A DNA stretch of 64,000 bases from Lentzea flava (GCF_014648475.1 NZ_BMRE01000002.1:124001-188000); one strand, 5' to 3'. Positions 34,944 to 43,496 are shown, counted from the first letter of the stretch. Translations and numbers: made by a program. The notes: generated by a model from the sequence alone, not told the origin.

Positions 34944-35374
34944 TCCGAGATGTTCACCCTGGCGACGACCTTGTCGACCTTGACCCTGACCACCATCTCG
35001 CCGGGCACGCCGTTGCGTTCGGCGTAGCGGTCGGCCTGGTCGTCGCCCATGTACCGCGCGGCGGTGCGCCCCGCCCAGTACTTCAGCTGATCGGGATCCT
35101 CGTCCACCTGGGCGCGGCCCGTGATGGTCACGAAGTTGAAGGGCGGGGTCTCGTCGTCGAAGCAGAGGGCGACCCGGCCGTCGCGCAGGATGGACTTGCC
35201 CTTGATGGTGTCGCGGGAGGTCAGGAAGACGACGTCAGGACCGTCGAGGTCCACCCACACCGGGGCGACGTGCGGGCTGCCGTCCTTGCGGGTGACGGCG
35301 AGTTTGCCGGTGCGGGCGGGCTTGGCCAGCACGAACTCGCGCCACCAGCCTTCTGGAGCTTCGGTGTAACCCAT
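34940..35374 (-). CDS. PPOX-class F420-dependent oxidoreductase
   Basis: A 144-residue split-barrel protein of the Rv1155-like F420-binding group: N-terminal [26 protein letters not shown], followed by [22 protein letters not shown], whose Lys and Arg residues typically grip the F420 phosphates. ATG at 35374 begins at the conserved MGYTEAP; an upstream ATG adds three residues. F420 use is inferred from the family; the substrate is unknown. Confidence 0.82.
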   Translation of the reverse strand: MGYTEAPEGWWREFVLAKPARTGKLAVTRKDGSPHVAPVWVDLDGPDVVFLTSRDTIKGKSILRDGRVALCFDDETPPFNFVTITGRAQVDEDPDQLKYWAGRTAARYMGDDQADRYAERNGVPGEMVVRVKVDKVVARVNISD

Positions 35375-35506
35375 GAGAAGCATTCAACTACGACTCAGGT
35401 AGCGGCACCGGACGACTGAAGTTGACGGTGGCCGCAGACCGCTGGGCGATGTGGCGGACCCCCTCGGAGCAGGAGAGTTGTGCCTGTCACCGAGAGGGGA
35501 ACGCTG

Positions 35507-36418
35507 ATGATCGAGGCAATCGGCCTCACCAAGAGATACGGCAGGACGGTCGCGGTCGACGACCTGTCGTTCACCGTCCAACCTGGACGGGTGACCGGGT
35601 TCCTCGGTCCGAACGGCGCCGGCAAGTCCACCACGATGCGGATGATCCTCGGGCTCGACCGACCGACGGCAGGCCGCGTGCTGATCGACGGGAAGCCCTA
35701 CACCGAGCTCCACCGTCCACTGCGGACGGTGGGTGCCCTGCTGGACGCGAAGTGGGTCCACCCCAACCGGTCGGCGCGGTCGCACCTGAAGTGGCTCGCC
35801 GTCTCCAACGGGCTGCCAGCGAGGCGCGTGGACGAGGTGCTGGAGGCGGTCGGCCTCACGCAGGTGGCCGGCAAGAAGGCCGGCGGGTTCTCGCTCGGCA
35901 TGTCGCAGCGGCTGGGGATCGCGGCGGCACTGCTCGGCGACCCGAAGGTGCTGCTGTTCGACGAGCCCGTCAACGGCCTGGACCCCGAGGGCATCCTCTG
36001 GATCCGCACGTTCATGCAGAACCTCGCCGCCGAGGGCCGCACGGTCCTGGTGTCGAGCCACCTGCTGTCCGAGATGGCGCTGACGGCGAGCGAGCTCGTG
36101 GTGATCGGCAAGGGGAAGCTGATCTCGCAGAGCAGCACGGCGGAGTTCATCGACCGCTCGACGGGGAACTCCGTTCTGGTGCGCAGCCCCCAGCTCTTCA
36201 AACTCGGGCCGTTGTTGGTGGACAAGGGCTTCACGGTTCGTGACGGCGCGGACGGTGCGTTGTCCGTATCGGGTGCAACGAGTGACCAGATCGGGGACAT
36301 CGCCGCAGCCAACGGTGTCGTTCTGCACGAGCTGAGCCCGCAGCGCGGCTCGCTCGAAGAGGCGTTCATGCAGCTGACCGGCGATGCTGTCGAGTACCAC
36401 GCAGAGATCGGGAAGTGA
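35507..36418 (+). CDS. ABC-2 type transporter ATP-binding protein (copy 1)
   Basis: A 303-residue ATPase of the ABC-2 (DrrA/BcrA-like) class. Walker A GPNGAGKST (about 36-44), a signature-region variant FSLGMSQRLGIA, Walker B VLLFDEPVNGLDP and switch VSSHLLSEM. The C-terminal tail is long, as in exporter ATPases. ATG at 35507 with GAGGGG upstream; an in-frame GTG at 35480 is less likely. It partners with the permease immediately downstream. A close paralogue lies at 37273. Confidence 0.9.
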   Translation: MIEAIGLTKRYGRTVAVDDLSFTVQPGRVTGFLGPNGAGKSTTMRMILGLDRPTAGRVLIDGKPYTELHRPLRTVGALLDAKWVHPNRSARSHLKWLAVSNGLPARRVDEVLEAVGLTQVAGKKAGGFSLGMSQRLGIAAALLGDPKVLLFDEPVNGLDPEGILWIRTFMQNLAAEGRTVLVSSHLLSEMALTASELVVIGKGKLISQSSTAEFIDRSTGNSVLVRSPQLFKLGPLLVDKGFTVRDGADGALSVSGATSDQIGDIAAANGVVLHELSPQRGSLEEAFMQLTGDAVEYHAEIGK

Positions 36419-37180
36419 GTGGCGATGACCCTGTTGGCAGTTGAGAGAATCAAGCTCTTCTCGACCCGTTCGCCCTACTGGTGCACGGCGCTCGCCCTGG
36501 TCCTGGGTGTCGGTCTCACCGCGATCATCGCGGGGACGACGGAGAAGGGCCAGATGTCCATCGGCCTGACGCAGTTCGGCAGCAGCCAGCTCGCGCTCGC
36601 CGTCGTGCTGGTCATGTCGGCGCTCGCGGTCACCACCGAGTACCGCTTCAACACCATCCGCGCGACGTTCCTCGCGGTGCCGAGCCGCACGTCCGCGCTG
36701 GTGGCGAAGACCGTCGTGGTCGCGTTCATCGCCGCCGCTCTCGGCGAGATCATCGCGTTCGGCTCGTGGGGCCTCGCGAAGGTGATGTCGCCGACGTCGG
36801 ACCTCGCAATCAACACGGGCGCCGAGTGGCGGCACGTCGCGGGTGTCGGGCTGCTGTACGGGATCGGCGCGGTCCTCGCGATCGCGGTCGGCATCCTGGT
36901 CCGCCAGACCGCCGGTGCCGTGGCCATCCTGCTCGTGTGGACCATGCTGCTCGAAGGCCTGATCGGGATCATCCCGAAGGTCGGCATCAAGATCCAGGCG
37001 TGGCTGCCGTTCCAGAACGCCAACCACTTCCTGGCCCTGGGCGGCGGCAACACCGCGGAACAGCCGGGTGCGGGCATCGACTTCAAGCTGAGCCAGTGGG
37101 GATCGCTGGCCTACTTCGCCGGCATCGCGGTCGCGTTGCTGGTGGTCGCGCTGGTCGTCGCGAAGCGCCGCGACGCGTGA
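36419..37180 (+). CDS. ABC-2 type transporter permease
   Basis: A 253-residue membrane permease with six predicted helices (LALVLGVGLTAIIAG; LALAVVLVMSALAVT; VVVAFIAAALGEIIAF; GLLYGIGAVLAIAVGIL; VAILLVWTMLLEGLIGII; YFAGIAVALLVVALVV). The TTEYRFNTIRATFLAVPSR segment is the conserved loop of ABC-2 permeases that contacts the ATPase. It begins directly at the ATPase stop (GTG at 36419, or ATG at 36425). It is the only permease for two ATPase genes here. Export of a drug or peptide is possible; the cargo is unknown. Confidence 0.85.
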   Translation: MAMTLLAVERIKLFSTRSPYWCTALALVLGVGLTAIIAGTTEKGQMSIGLTQFGSSQLALAVVLVMSALAVTTEYRFNTIRATFLAVPSRTSALVAKTVVVAFIAAALGEIIAFGSWGLAKVMSPTSDLAINTGAEWRHVAGVGLLYGIGAVLAIAVGILVRQTAGAVAILLVWTMLLEGLIGIIPKVGIKIQAWLPFQNANHFLALGGGNTAEQPGAGIDFKLSQWGSLAYFAGIAVALLVVALVVAKRRDA

Positions 37181-37203
37181 CCGGTTCCGAATAAAGGGGG
37201 AGC

Positions 37204-37242
37204 GGGACGCAGGCCGTCCATCGGGGGGACGGCCTGCGTCCC
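37204..37242 (+). terminator. Strong hairpin between permease and second ATPase
   Basis: Perfect 16-base arms (GGGACGCAGGCCGTCC at 37204-37219; complement at 37227-37242) around a 7-base loop, without a clear T-run. It probably ends the first unit or limits read-through into the second ATPase gene. Confidence 0.75.
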
Positions 37243-37272
37243 GATCAGTTCTTCGAGTGAACGGGAGAGGCC

Positions 37273-38175
37273 ATGATCCAAGCAGTGCGGTTGCGCAAGC
37301 ACTACGGCCGGACGAAGGCCGTGGACGACCTGTCGTTCATCGTGAAACCCGGTCGTGTGACGGGCTTCCTCGGCCCGAACGGCGCCGGCAAGTCCACGAC
37401 CATGCGGATGATCCTCGGCCTCGACACCCCCACCGGCGGTGACGTCACGATCGACGGGAAGCACTACACCGAGCTCAAGCAGCCGCTGCGCAAGGTCGGC
37501 GCGTTGCTCGACGCGAAGTGGGTGCACCCCAACCGTTCCGCGCGCTCGCACCTCAAGTGGATGGCCGTCTCCAACAAGATCCCGGTCAGCCGCGTCGACG
37601 AGGTGCTGGAGATCGTCGGCCTCAGCGAGGTCGCGCACAAGAGGGCCGGCGGGTTCTCGCTCGGCATGGCCCAGCGGCTCGGCATCGCGGGCGCCCTGCT
37701 CGGCGACCCCGAGGTGCTGCTGTTCGACGAGCCGGTCAACGGTCTCGACCCCGAGGGCATCCTCTGGATCCGGCAGTTCATGCACCGGCTCGCGGACGAG
37801 GGCCGCACGGTGTTCGTGTCGAGCCACCTGCTCTCGGAGATGGCGCAGACCGCCCAGGACCTCATCGTGATCGGCAAGGGCCAGCTGATCGCGCAGACGA
37901 CCACCGAGCAGTTCATCAGCGACGCCACCCAGGACCACGTCCGGGTGCGGTCACCGCACGCGGGGAAGCTGCGCGAGATCCTCGCGGCCAGTGCGACGGT
38001 CACCGAGGACGCGGTGGACGGAGCCCTTGTGGTGCACGGCATCCCGGCTCCGCAGATCGGCGAGATCGCGGCGGAGAACCAGATCGTGCTGCACGAGCTC
38101 AGCCCTCAGCGCGGGTCGCTGGAGGAGGCCTTCATGCAGCTCACCAAGGAGTCGGTGGAGTATCACGCGCACTGA
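37273..38175 (+). CDS. ABC-2 type transporter ATP-binding protein (copy 2)
   Basis: A 300-residue ATPase very close in sequence to the one at 35507: same Walker A (GPNGAGKST), same WVHPNRSARSHLKW block, FSLGMAQRLGIAGALLGDP and LLFDEPVNGLDPEG, and the same C-terminal ending LHELSPQRGSLEEAFMQLT. No permease follows, so it either replaces the first ATPase in a complex with the same permease or is left over from a duplication. The 3' end overlaps the convergent mycosin gene by 35 bases. Confidence 0.88.
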   Translation: MIQAVRLRKHYGRTKAVDDLSFIVKPGRVTGFLGPNGAGKSTTMRMILGLDTPTGGDVTIDGKHYTELKQPLRKVGALLDAKWVHPNRSARSHLKWMAVSNKIPVSRVDEVLEIVGLSEVAHKRAGGFSLGMAQRLGIAGALLGDPEVLLFDEPVNGLDPEGILWIRQFMHRLADEGRTVFVSSHLLSEMAQTAQDLIVIGKGQLIAQTTTEQFISDATQDHVRVRSPHAGKLREILAASATVTEDAVDGALVVHGIPAPQIGEIAAENQIVLHELSPQRGSLEEAFMQLTKESVEYHAH

Positions 38176-39289
38176 CGACCGGCTTGGGCCGCCGGGACCT
38201 GATGGCGGGCAAGGCGATCAGCAGTCCGGTCATCACCGCGGTTCCACCCGCCACGGCCGCGACGAACGGCAACCGGTCCTTCATCTCGACGACCGGCTGC
38301 ACCGGACGCTGGGCGGCGAGCGTCGGAGTCGGTTGCGCGGTCGACGGTTTCGGCGGCGGCAGCAGCGGGTTGCGTTCCACCGGCGGCAACTGCGCGGTGA
38401 GCGCACCCACGGGGTTGACCATGCCGAACCCGGTCGTGGCGTCGCGGCCGGGTTCCGCCATGTCCTGCGCGGTCTTGATCAGCGCGTTGACGACGTCCTT
38501 GGCCGGCATCTCCGGGTGCTTCGAGCGGACCAGCGCGGCCACCCCGGACACGATCGCCGACGCCGCGCTCGTGCCGTCCATTTCGGCGTATCCGCTGGCG
38601 TAGACGCTTTCCGGCGCGGCGGTGACGATGCCTTCCGCCGGTGCCGCGAGCACGGTGTCCGCGCCGACGTTGGACGACTTCCACGGCTTGCCCTCGCGGT
38701 TCGTGCCCGCGACCGCGATCACACCGCCGATGTTGGCGGGCGCGGAGACCTCCTTGCCTTCGTTGCCGGTGGCGGCGACGAGGACGACGTCCTTCTCGAT
38801 CGCGTAGTTCACGGCCTTGACCAGGCTCGGCGTCATCGAGCTGGAGAAGCCCAGCGACATGTTGACGACCTTGGCGCCGTGGTCGGCGGCCCACCTGATG
38901 CTCTCGGCGACGACGTCGAGGGAGAACTGCTCCTTATCCGCGCTCGCGATCGGGAGGATCTTGGCGCCGGGCGCGATGCCGAGCGCGCCGCCGTTCTTCC
39001 CGGTCGCGGCGATGATCGCGGCCATCCCGGTGCCGTGGCCGTCGGTGTCGGTGGTGCCGTCGGTGCCCTTGGAGCTGCCGAAGCCCGTCCCGGGCAAGAC
39101 GCGTCCCGCGAGGTCGGGGTGCTTGGCGTCGACGCCGGAGTCGATCACCGCGACGACCACGCCGTCACCACGGGCCTGGTCCTGCGCCGAGTAGATGTCG
39201 AGGGCGTCGAGGTGCCACTCCTGTTCCTCGATCGTCTGCGCGGCGAGCAGCAGGGGCAGCGCGACAGCGAGCGCGGGGAGCAGGGGCAC
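38141..39289 (-). CDS. mycP: Type VII secretion-associated serine protease, mycosin
   Basis: A 382-residue subtilisin-like (S8A) protease anchored in the membrane. The signal segment is residues 1-18. The catalytic triad is Asp50 (VAVIDSGVD), His85 (DGHGTGMA) and Ser242 (DGTSAAS), with oxyanion Asn in ATGNEG. A Pro-rich linker (about 305-330) and a C-terminal membrane helix (FVAAVAGGTAVMTGLLIALP) follow, ending in a short basic tail. This is the layout of mycosins, which work with ESX machines. No eccB, eccC, eccD, eccE or WXG100 gene is in the window, so it is separated from its locus. Confidence 0.9.
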   Translation of the reverse strand: MPLLPALAVALPLLLAAQTIEEQEWHLDALDIYSAQDQARGDGVVVAVIDSGVDAKHPDLAGRVLPGTGFGSSKGTDGTTDTDGHGTGMAAIIAATGKNGGALGIAPGAKILPIASADKEQFSLDVVAESIRWAADHGAKVVNMSLGFSSSMTPSLVKAVNYAIEKDVVLVAATGNEGKEVSAPANIGGVIAVAGTNREGKPWKSSNVGADTVLAAPAEGIVTAAPESVYASGYAEMDGTSAASAIVSGVAALVRSKHPEMPAKDVVNALIKTAQDMAEPGRDATTGFGMVNPVGALTAQLPPVERNPLLPPPKPSTAQPTPTLAAQRPVQPVVEMKDRLPFVAAVAGGTAVMTGLLIALPAIRSRRPKPVVSARDTPPTPW

Positions 39290-39318
39290 GTTTCCTACAT
39301 CGTGTTTCCACGCCGAGG

Positions 39319-39346
39319 CGCAACGTGCCCGGGGTCACACGTTGCG
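39319..39346. promoter_or_regulatory. Inverted repeat upstream of mycP
   Basis: CGCAACGTG and CACGTTGCG form a perfect 9-base inverted repeat with a 10-base spacer, 30 bases upstream of the mycP start and 99 bases before the next gene's start. An operator is plausible; a hairpin is also possible. Confidence 0.45.
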
Positions 39347-39444
39347 TAAGGGAGCTGTTAACAAGCCGTGAAAAGGGGCGTTGCGGACAACACCGGCGTT
39401 TGGAGTCGCGTTCAATGGGGTTATCCCCGCTGCGGAGGTGGCCA

Positions 39445-39954
39445 GTGGTCCGTGTCGAAGCAATGCTCGGCCTCGAGTGGGCAAGCGCGCTCGAAGCTCC
39501 CAACCCTGCCGAAATCGCCCTCACCCCTGCAGATGCGCGCCGTTCCTGGGTGAACCGCGCGAACGAGAACGAAGTGCTCACGATGTACCGCGCGGTGCGC
39601 GCCGTCGAGGACGCGCCAGCCCCGTGGTGGCTGCGCGCGCTGGACCGCGGCCGGCTGCGCTCCCGTGCCGAAGGTCACGCCGTCGAGGACGCGGTGACCG
39701 AGTTGCTCTCGTCACGTCCCGGCTGGGTGTTCGTGCCCTGGGTCGACCTCGGCGAGGTCGGGTACTGGGAGTTCGTGCCGTCGGAGAGCGGTGTCTACGG
39801 ACCCGCCACCCCCACGACCGTGCAGTTCACCGACTCGCACCGCGGGTTCGTGCACCTGTTCCCGGCCCACCGCGGGCCCGGCCACGCCCACCCGATCGAC
39901 TTCACGGTCGCCGACCTGCGTGACCAGATCGAGGACATCGAACTGATTGCCTAG
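39445..39954 (+). CDS. Hypothetical protein upstream of trmB
   Basis: A 169-residue soluble protein with an N-terminal helical half (ADARRSWVNRANENEVLTMYRAVRAV) and a C-terminal half with beta-rich aromatic segments (SRPGWVFVPWVDLGEVGYWEFVP, FVHLFPAHRGPGHAHPIDF). The GTG at 39445 follows GGAGG by 7 bases; ATGs further upstream (39415 and beyond) lack a site. It ends 11 bases before trmB, so co-transcription is likely. No family recognised. Confidence 0.68.
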   Translation: MVRVEAMLGLEWASALEAPNPAEIALTPADARRSWVNRANENEVLTMYRAVRAVEDAPAPWWLRALDRGRLRSRAEGHAVEDAVTELLSSRPGWVFVPWVDLGEVGYWEFVPSESGVYGPATPTTVQFTDSHRGFVHLFPAHRGPGHAHPIDFTVADLRDQIEDIELIA

Positions 39955-39965
39955 ACTGTCCGGTC

Positions 39966-40667
39966 GTGACCAGGCCTGAGTTCCACCGTTCCATCGTCAG
40001 CTTCGTCCAGCGCGGCGAGCGCATGACGGTGGGTCAGCAGCGTGCCTGGGACACGTACTGGGAGAAGATGGGCAACGACGTGAAGTCGCTGCCGGAAGGC
40101 CCCGTCGACTTCACGTCGTGGTTCGGCCGCTCCGCGCCCGTGCTGCTGGAGATCGGGTCCGGCATGGGCGAGACGACCTCACAGCTCGTGGCCGCCGCGC
40201 CCGAGCTGAACTACGTGGCCGTCGAGGTCTACAAGCCGGGCCTCGCCCAGTTGCTGCTGCGCGCCGAGCACCTCGGCGGGCTGGACAACCTGCGCGTGCT
40301 GCGCGGTGACGCCGTCGACCTGCTCACCGACCACGTCGCACCCGCGTCGCTGCACGGCGTGCGGATCTTCTTCCCGGACCCGTGGCCGAAGAAGAAGCAC
40401 CACAAGCGCCGGCTCGTGCAGCCGGAGTTCGTGGCGCTGGTCGCGTCGCGGCTGGAGCCGGGCGGTGTGCTGCACCTCGCGACGGACTGGGAGCACTACG
40501 CGGAGCAGATGCTCGAGGTGTGCTCCGGCGAGCGGCTGCTGACCAACATGTACGACGGCTGGGCGCCTCGTCCGGACTGGCGGCCCGTCACGAAGTTCGA
40601 GCAGCGGGCCGTGAACGAGGGCCGCGTTTCCCACGATCTGATGTTCAAGCGGAACGACCTCACCTGA
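39966..40667 (+). CDS. trmB: tRNA (guanine-N7-)-methyltransferase
   Basis: A 233-residue SAM-dependent enzyme that methylates G46 in the variable loop of tRNA. SAM-binding motif EIGSGMGET (about 58-66), VAVEVYKPGL, and the hallmark FPDPWPKKKHHKRRLVQ (about 138-154) which contains the catalytic Asp. The C-terminal TKFEQRAVNEGR is also typical. GTG start at 39966. Full length for the family. Confidence 0.95.
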   Translation: MTRPEFHRSIVSFVQRGERMTVGQQRAWDTYWEKMGNDVKSLPEGPVDFTSWFGRSAPVLLEIGSGMGETTSQLVAAAPELNYVAVEVYKPGLAQLLLRAEHLGGLDNLRVLRGDAVDLLTDHVAPASLHGVRIFFPDPWPKKKHHKRRLVQPEFVALVASRLEPGGVLHLATDWEHYAEQMLEVCSGERLLTNMYDGWAPRPDWRPVTKFEQRAVNEGRVSHDLMFKRNDLT

Positions 40668-40745
40668 TCGAGGTCTCAAGCTGGGGGTTCGGCCACTACG
40701 GGTCTAACTGTCACCCCATCGGGTGGCGGGTGTTGATCACCCGAA

Positions 40746-41906
40746 ATGCCCCGAGTGGCAGTGACGCGTGAAGCCGTTCCGGCCTTAGGTTTCCGCTCCG
40801 TGACCCCCGACGTCCTCCCTGTCGCGGAGGAGTTCGTCCGCATGTTCCACGCGGCGCACTCCGACGCAGGCTCGCTGTCCGCCCGCATCGCCCAGGTGCG
40901 CGCCGAGATCGCCGAGACCGGAACCTACCGCCACACCACGAACGAGCTCGCGTACGGCGCGCGGATCGCGTTGCGAGACTCCGGCTGGTGCACTTCGGGT
41001 GTTCCCTGGCGACGCCTGAAAGTCCGCGATCTGCGGGGCTATCGCAACGCCGCCGCTGTCGCCGGCGAATGCGTCGAGCACCTGCGACTGGCGACGAACG
41101 GCGGTGAAATCCGGCCGCTGGTAACGGTTTTCGCGCCGGACGCGCCCGGATCGCCGGGTCCGGTGATCTGGAACGAACAGCTGATCCGGTACGCCGGGTA
41201 CGCCGACGGGATGGGGGACCGTCGCTACACCCAGTTCACCGAAACCATGCAGGGCATGGGATGGCGGCCGCCGGCGCGCCGCTCGCGCTTCGACTTGCTG
41301 CCGCTGGTGGTGGAGACCCAGCACGAGGGCCCGAGGCTGTTCACGCTGCCGTCCGAGATCGTGCACGAAGTCCCGCTGGAACACCCGACGTTGCCGTGGT
41401 TCGGCGAGATGGGCCTGCGCTGGCACGCGGTTCCGGTCATCTCGAACATGCGGCTGTCGATCGGTGGCGTGAACTACCCCGCCGCGCCGTTCAACTCCTG
41501 GTTCGTGGGCGCCGAGATCGGCACTCGGTCACTGGCAGAGGAAGGCGCTTACGGTGTGGCACGCGAAGTCGCCGAGGCGTTGGGTTTGGACACTTCGTCC
41601 GAACGCACGCTGTGGCGGGACTTCGCGACCGTTCACCTGAACGCCGCAGTGCTGCACTCGTTCGACAAGGCGTCCGTGACCATCACGGACCACCACGCGG
41701 AGGCGCTGCACAGGCTCGCGTGGCTGCGCTCCCGCCAACGTCCTTCCGCGGCCAGGCCCGCGTTCCGCCTGGACCCGGCCGCCGCCGCCCGTGCTCGTAC
41801 CGGTGCGCCCGCACGGTTCACCGCCGCGCTGGACGAGACCCGTCCGCAACCGACCAGCAGGCTGGCGGAACTGCTCCGCCAGCAACACTCCCTGACCAGC
41901 GTCTGA
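40746..41906 (+). CDS. Atypical nitric-oxide-synthase oxygenase-like haem protein
   Basis: A 386-residue protein homologous to bacterial NOS oxygenase along residues 29-320: TYRHTTNELAYGARIALR, ATNGGEIRPLVTVFAPD, IWNEQLIRYAGY, GMGWRPP, DLLPLVVE, PFNSWFVGAEIGTR, TDHHAEA. The haem-ligand Cys82 is kept, but the canonical WRN..RCIGR loop is LRDSGWCTSGV, so the proximal Trp and the Arg before Cys are lost. The substrate Glu257 is kept. After residue 320 the usual W-x-W-(L/I)-V-PP pterin/dimer segment is missing and replaced by a low-complexity Arg/Ala tail. Either a NOS with changed chemistry, a haem-thiolate sensor, or a decaying gene. ATG at 40746 has no strong site; a GTG at 40761 is possible. 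Confidence 0.8.
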   Translation: MPRVAVTREAVPALGFRSVTPDVLPVAEEFVRMFHAAHSDAGSLSARIAQVRAEIAETGTYRHTTNELAYGARIALRDSGWCTSGVPWRRLKVRDLRGYRNAAAVAGECVEHLRLATNGGEIRPLVTVFAPDAPGSPGPVIWNEQLIRYAGYADGMGDRRYTQFTETMQGMGWRPPARRSRFDLLPLVVETQHEGPRLFTLPSEIVHEVPLEHPTLPWFGEMGLRWHAVPVISNMRLSIGGVNYPAAPFNSWFVGAEIGTRSLAEEGAYGVAREVAEALGLDTSSERTLWRDFATVHLNAAVLHSFDKASVTITDHHAEALHRLAWLRSRQRPSAARPAFRLDPAAAARARTGAPARFTAALDETRPQPTSRLAELLRQQHSLTSV

Positions 41907-41915
41907 CTTCCCCAT

Positions 41916-41940
41916 CACACGCTGGCGTGCGAGTTTTCCC
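41916..41940 (+). terminator. Weak terminator after the NOS-like gene
   Basis: A short stem CACACG-CTGG-CGTGCG (one mismatch) is followed by AGTTTTCCC. Weak, but placed 10 bases after the stop. Confidence 0.4.
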
Positions 41941-41951
41941 TAACGCTGTGC

Positions 41952-42050
41952 CTACCTCTGGGAGTCGATCATCACGCCCGACAGGGCCATCAGCGCAAGG
42001 ACCAACAGGCCGACCACAGCGGCGGCCCAAGTGAACACAACTGACAACAT
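41952..42050 (-). CDS. 32-residue single-span membrane peptide
   Basis: A short frame beginning MLSVVFTWAAAVVGLLVLAL, one hydrophobic helix, with a tail SGVMIDSQR. The ATG at 42050 is 5 bases after GGAGG, the best ribosome-binding site in this region. It lies alone on the minus strand between the NOS-like gene and a sensor kinase. Function unknown; small single-span peptides often modulate larger membrane proteins. Confidence 0.6.
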   Translation of the reverse strand: MLSVVFTWAAAVVGLLVLALMALSGVMIDSQR

Positions 42051-42211
42051 GGCGTCCTCCGTTTTCCCCGACTTCCGCTCTTCCAGAGTCCGTGACCGGG
42101 GCGTGATCCGGCATCCGCCGGGAGGGTATTTCCGCAGGTCGCCCACTCAGCCTTCTGGCTGATGCCGGGTGAGCCTGCGGTCGGACGCGGAATCAGACTC
42201 CCGGCTTTACC

Positions 42212-43384
42212 GTGTACCGGGTGGAGAGCACGGATCTGAACTGGCGGTTGCTCGCCAAACGCCAGTGGCCGCTGGCGCTCTCGCTCACCGCGATCGCCCT
42301 GTTGGAAACCAATGCGATCACTACCGGTCCCGGCTGGTGGCAGGTACCGGGTGTCGTGGTGATCTGCGTGATCGCCGTGCTGGCGCCCTGCAGGCCGTTC
42401 GACGCGGCGCTGGCGCTGACGTTCGCAATCGCTTGCACGGCCGTCTACATGCGGCTTCTCGGCGTGGCCATCACGCCGCACTTGTTCTGGAGCGGCTCGA
42501 ACATCTCGATGACGGGCGCCGCGATGGCGACCATCGCGATCCTCGTGCGCGAGGCCTCCCGCGCTCGTGCGGTCGTGGGAACCGTGCTGGTGCTCGCCGC
42601 GATGGCGGCCGCGGAGGTCCTCGGCTGGCCGATCGTGGCACCGGTCGCGTACGACGAGTGGAGCCCGGACGCCTTCAACTACTCGATCGCCGCTGCCGTC
42701 CTGCTCATCATGGCGGTGGGCACCGGGCTGTACTTCCGGGCCCGCGACAACGAACGCTCGTCTCAACTGGCGGCGTCCGTCGCGGCGGCGCAGAACGCGG
42801 AGCGAATGGCGTTGGCGCGCGAACTGCACGACGTCGTGGCGCATTATGTGACGGCGATCGTCGTGCACGCCCAGGCAGGTCAGTTGAGTCGTGAGGCGGC
42901 CGAGCAGGTGCTGCCGACCATCGAGTCGTCCGGCTACGAGGCGTTGACCGCGATGCGGCGGCTGGTCGGGACGTTGCGCGACGGCGAATCCGCCGGTCCG
43001 GCCGCGTCTTCGTCGCTGGTGGACGACGTCCGCGCGCTCGCGGAGGAGTCCGGGCTGCCGGTGCGGCTGTCGTTCGACCTGCAGGACGCGGTGCCGCAGG
43101 AACTCGCGCGCTCGGTGCTGCGGCTGGTGCAGGAATCCCTCACCAACACCCAGAAGCACGCCGCCGCGGTGTCCTCAGTGGACGTCTCGCTGTCCTCGCG
43201 GGACGGTTCGCTGTTCCTGACGGTGTCCGACGACGGGATCGCATCCGGCGTTCCCGTTGGCGGATCGGGAGGTTACGGGCTCGTGGGCATGCGCGAGCGC
43301 GTGGAACTGCTGGGTGGCACGTTCTCCGCAGGCCGACGCGAACCGACCGGGTGGACGGTTCGCGCCGAACTGCCGCTTGCCTAG
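42212..43384 (+). CDS. Orphan sensor histidine kinase, NarL type
   Basis: A 390-residue kinase with about six N-terminal membrane helices, HisKA_3 phosphoacceptor His206 in MALARELHDVVAHYV, and HATPase motifs LVQESLTNTQKHAA and GYGLVGMRERVELLGG. GTG at 42212 (or 42221). There is no response regulator on either side, so its partner is encoded elsewhere, unlike the kinase at 29069. It is the next plus-strand gene after the NOS-like protein, 305 bases downstream. Confidence 0.87.
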   Translation: MYRVESTDLNWRLLAKRQWPLALSLTAIALLETNAITTGPGWWQVPGVVVICVIAVLAPCRPFDAALALTFAIACTAVYMRLLGVAITPHLFWSGSNISMTGAAMATIAILVREASRARAVVGTVLVLAAMAAAEVLGWPIVAPVAYDEWSPDAFNYSIAAAVLLIMAVGTGLYFRARDNERSSQLAASVAAAQNAERMALARELHDVVAHYVTAIVVHAQAGQLSREAAEQVLPTIESSGYEALTAMRRLVGTLRDGESAGPAASSSLVDDVRALAEESGLPVRLSFDLQDAVPQELARSVLRLVQESLTNTQKHAAAVSSVDVSLSSRDGSLFLTVSDDGIASGVPVGGSGGYGLVGMRERVELLGGTFSAGRREPTGWTVRAELPLA

Positions 43385-43399
43385 TACTCGTCCTACTGT

Positions 43400-43486
43400 T
43401 TAGCGGTCGTCGCGAATGACGTCGAACTCCTGCGTCATCTCGACATCGCTGAACTGGTCGTCGTTCTGAGGGTCGATGTCGGCCAC
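43400..43486 (-). CDS. 28-residue acidic peptide ORF
   Basis: GTG at 43486 follows GGAGGCATCA. The 28-residue product is highly acidic (8 Asp and 2 Glu; contains DIDPQNDDQFSD and EFDVIRDDR) with no membrane segment. The ribosome-binding site directly abuts a 13-bp stem-loop. Function unknown; a RiPP-type precursor, regulator peptide or chance ORF are all possible. Confidence 0.45.
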   Translation of the reverse strand: MADIDPQNDDQFSDVEMTQEFDVIRDDR

Positions 43487-43496
43487 TGATGCCTCC

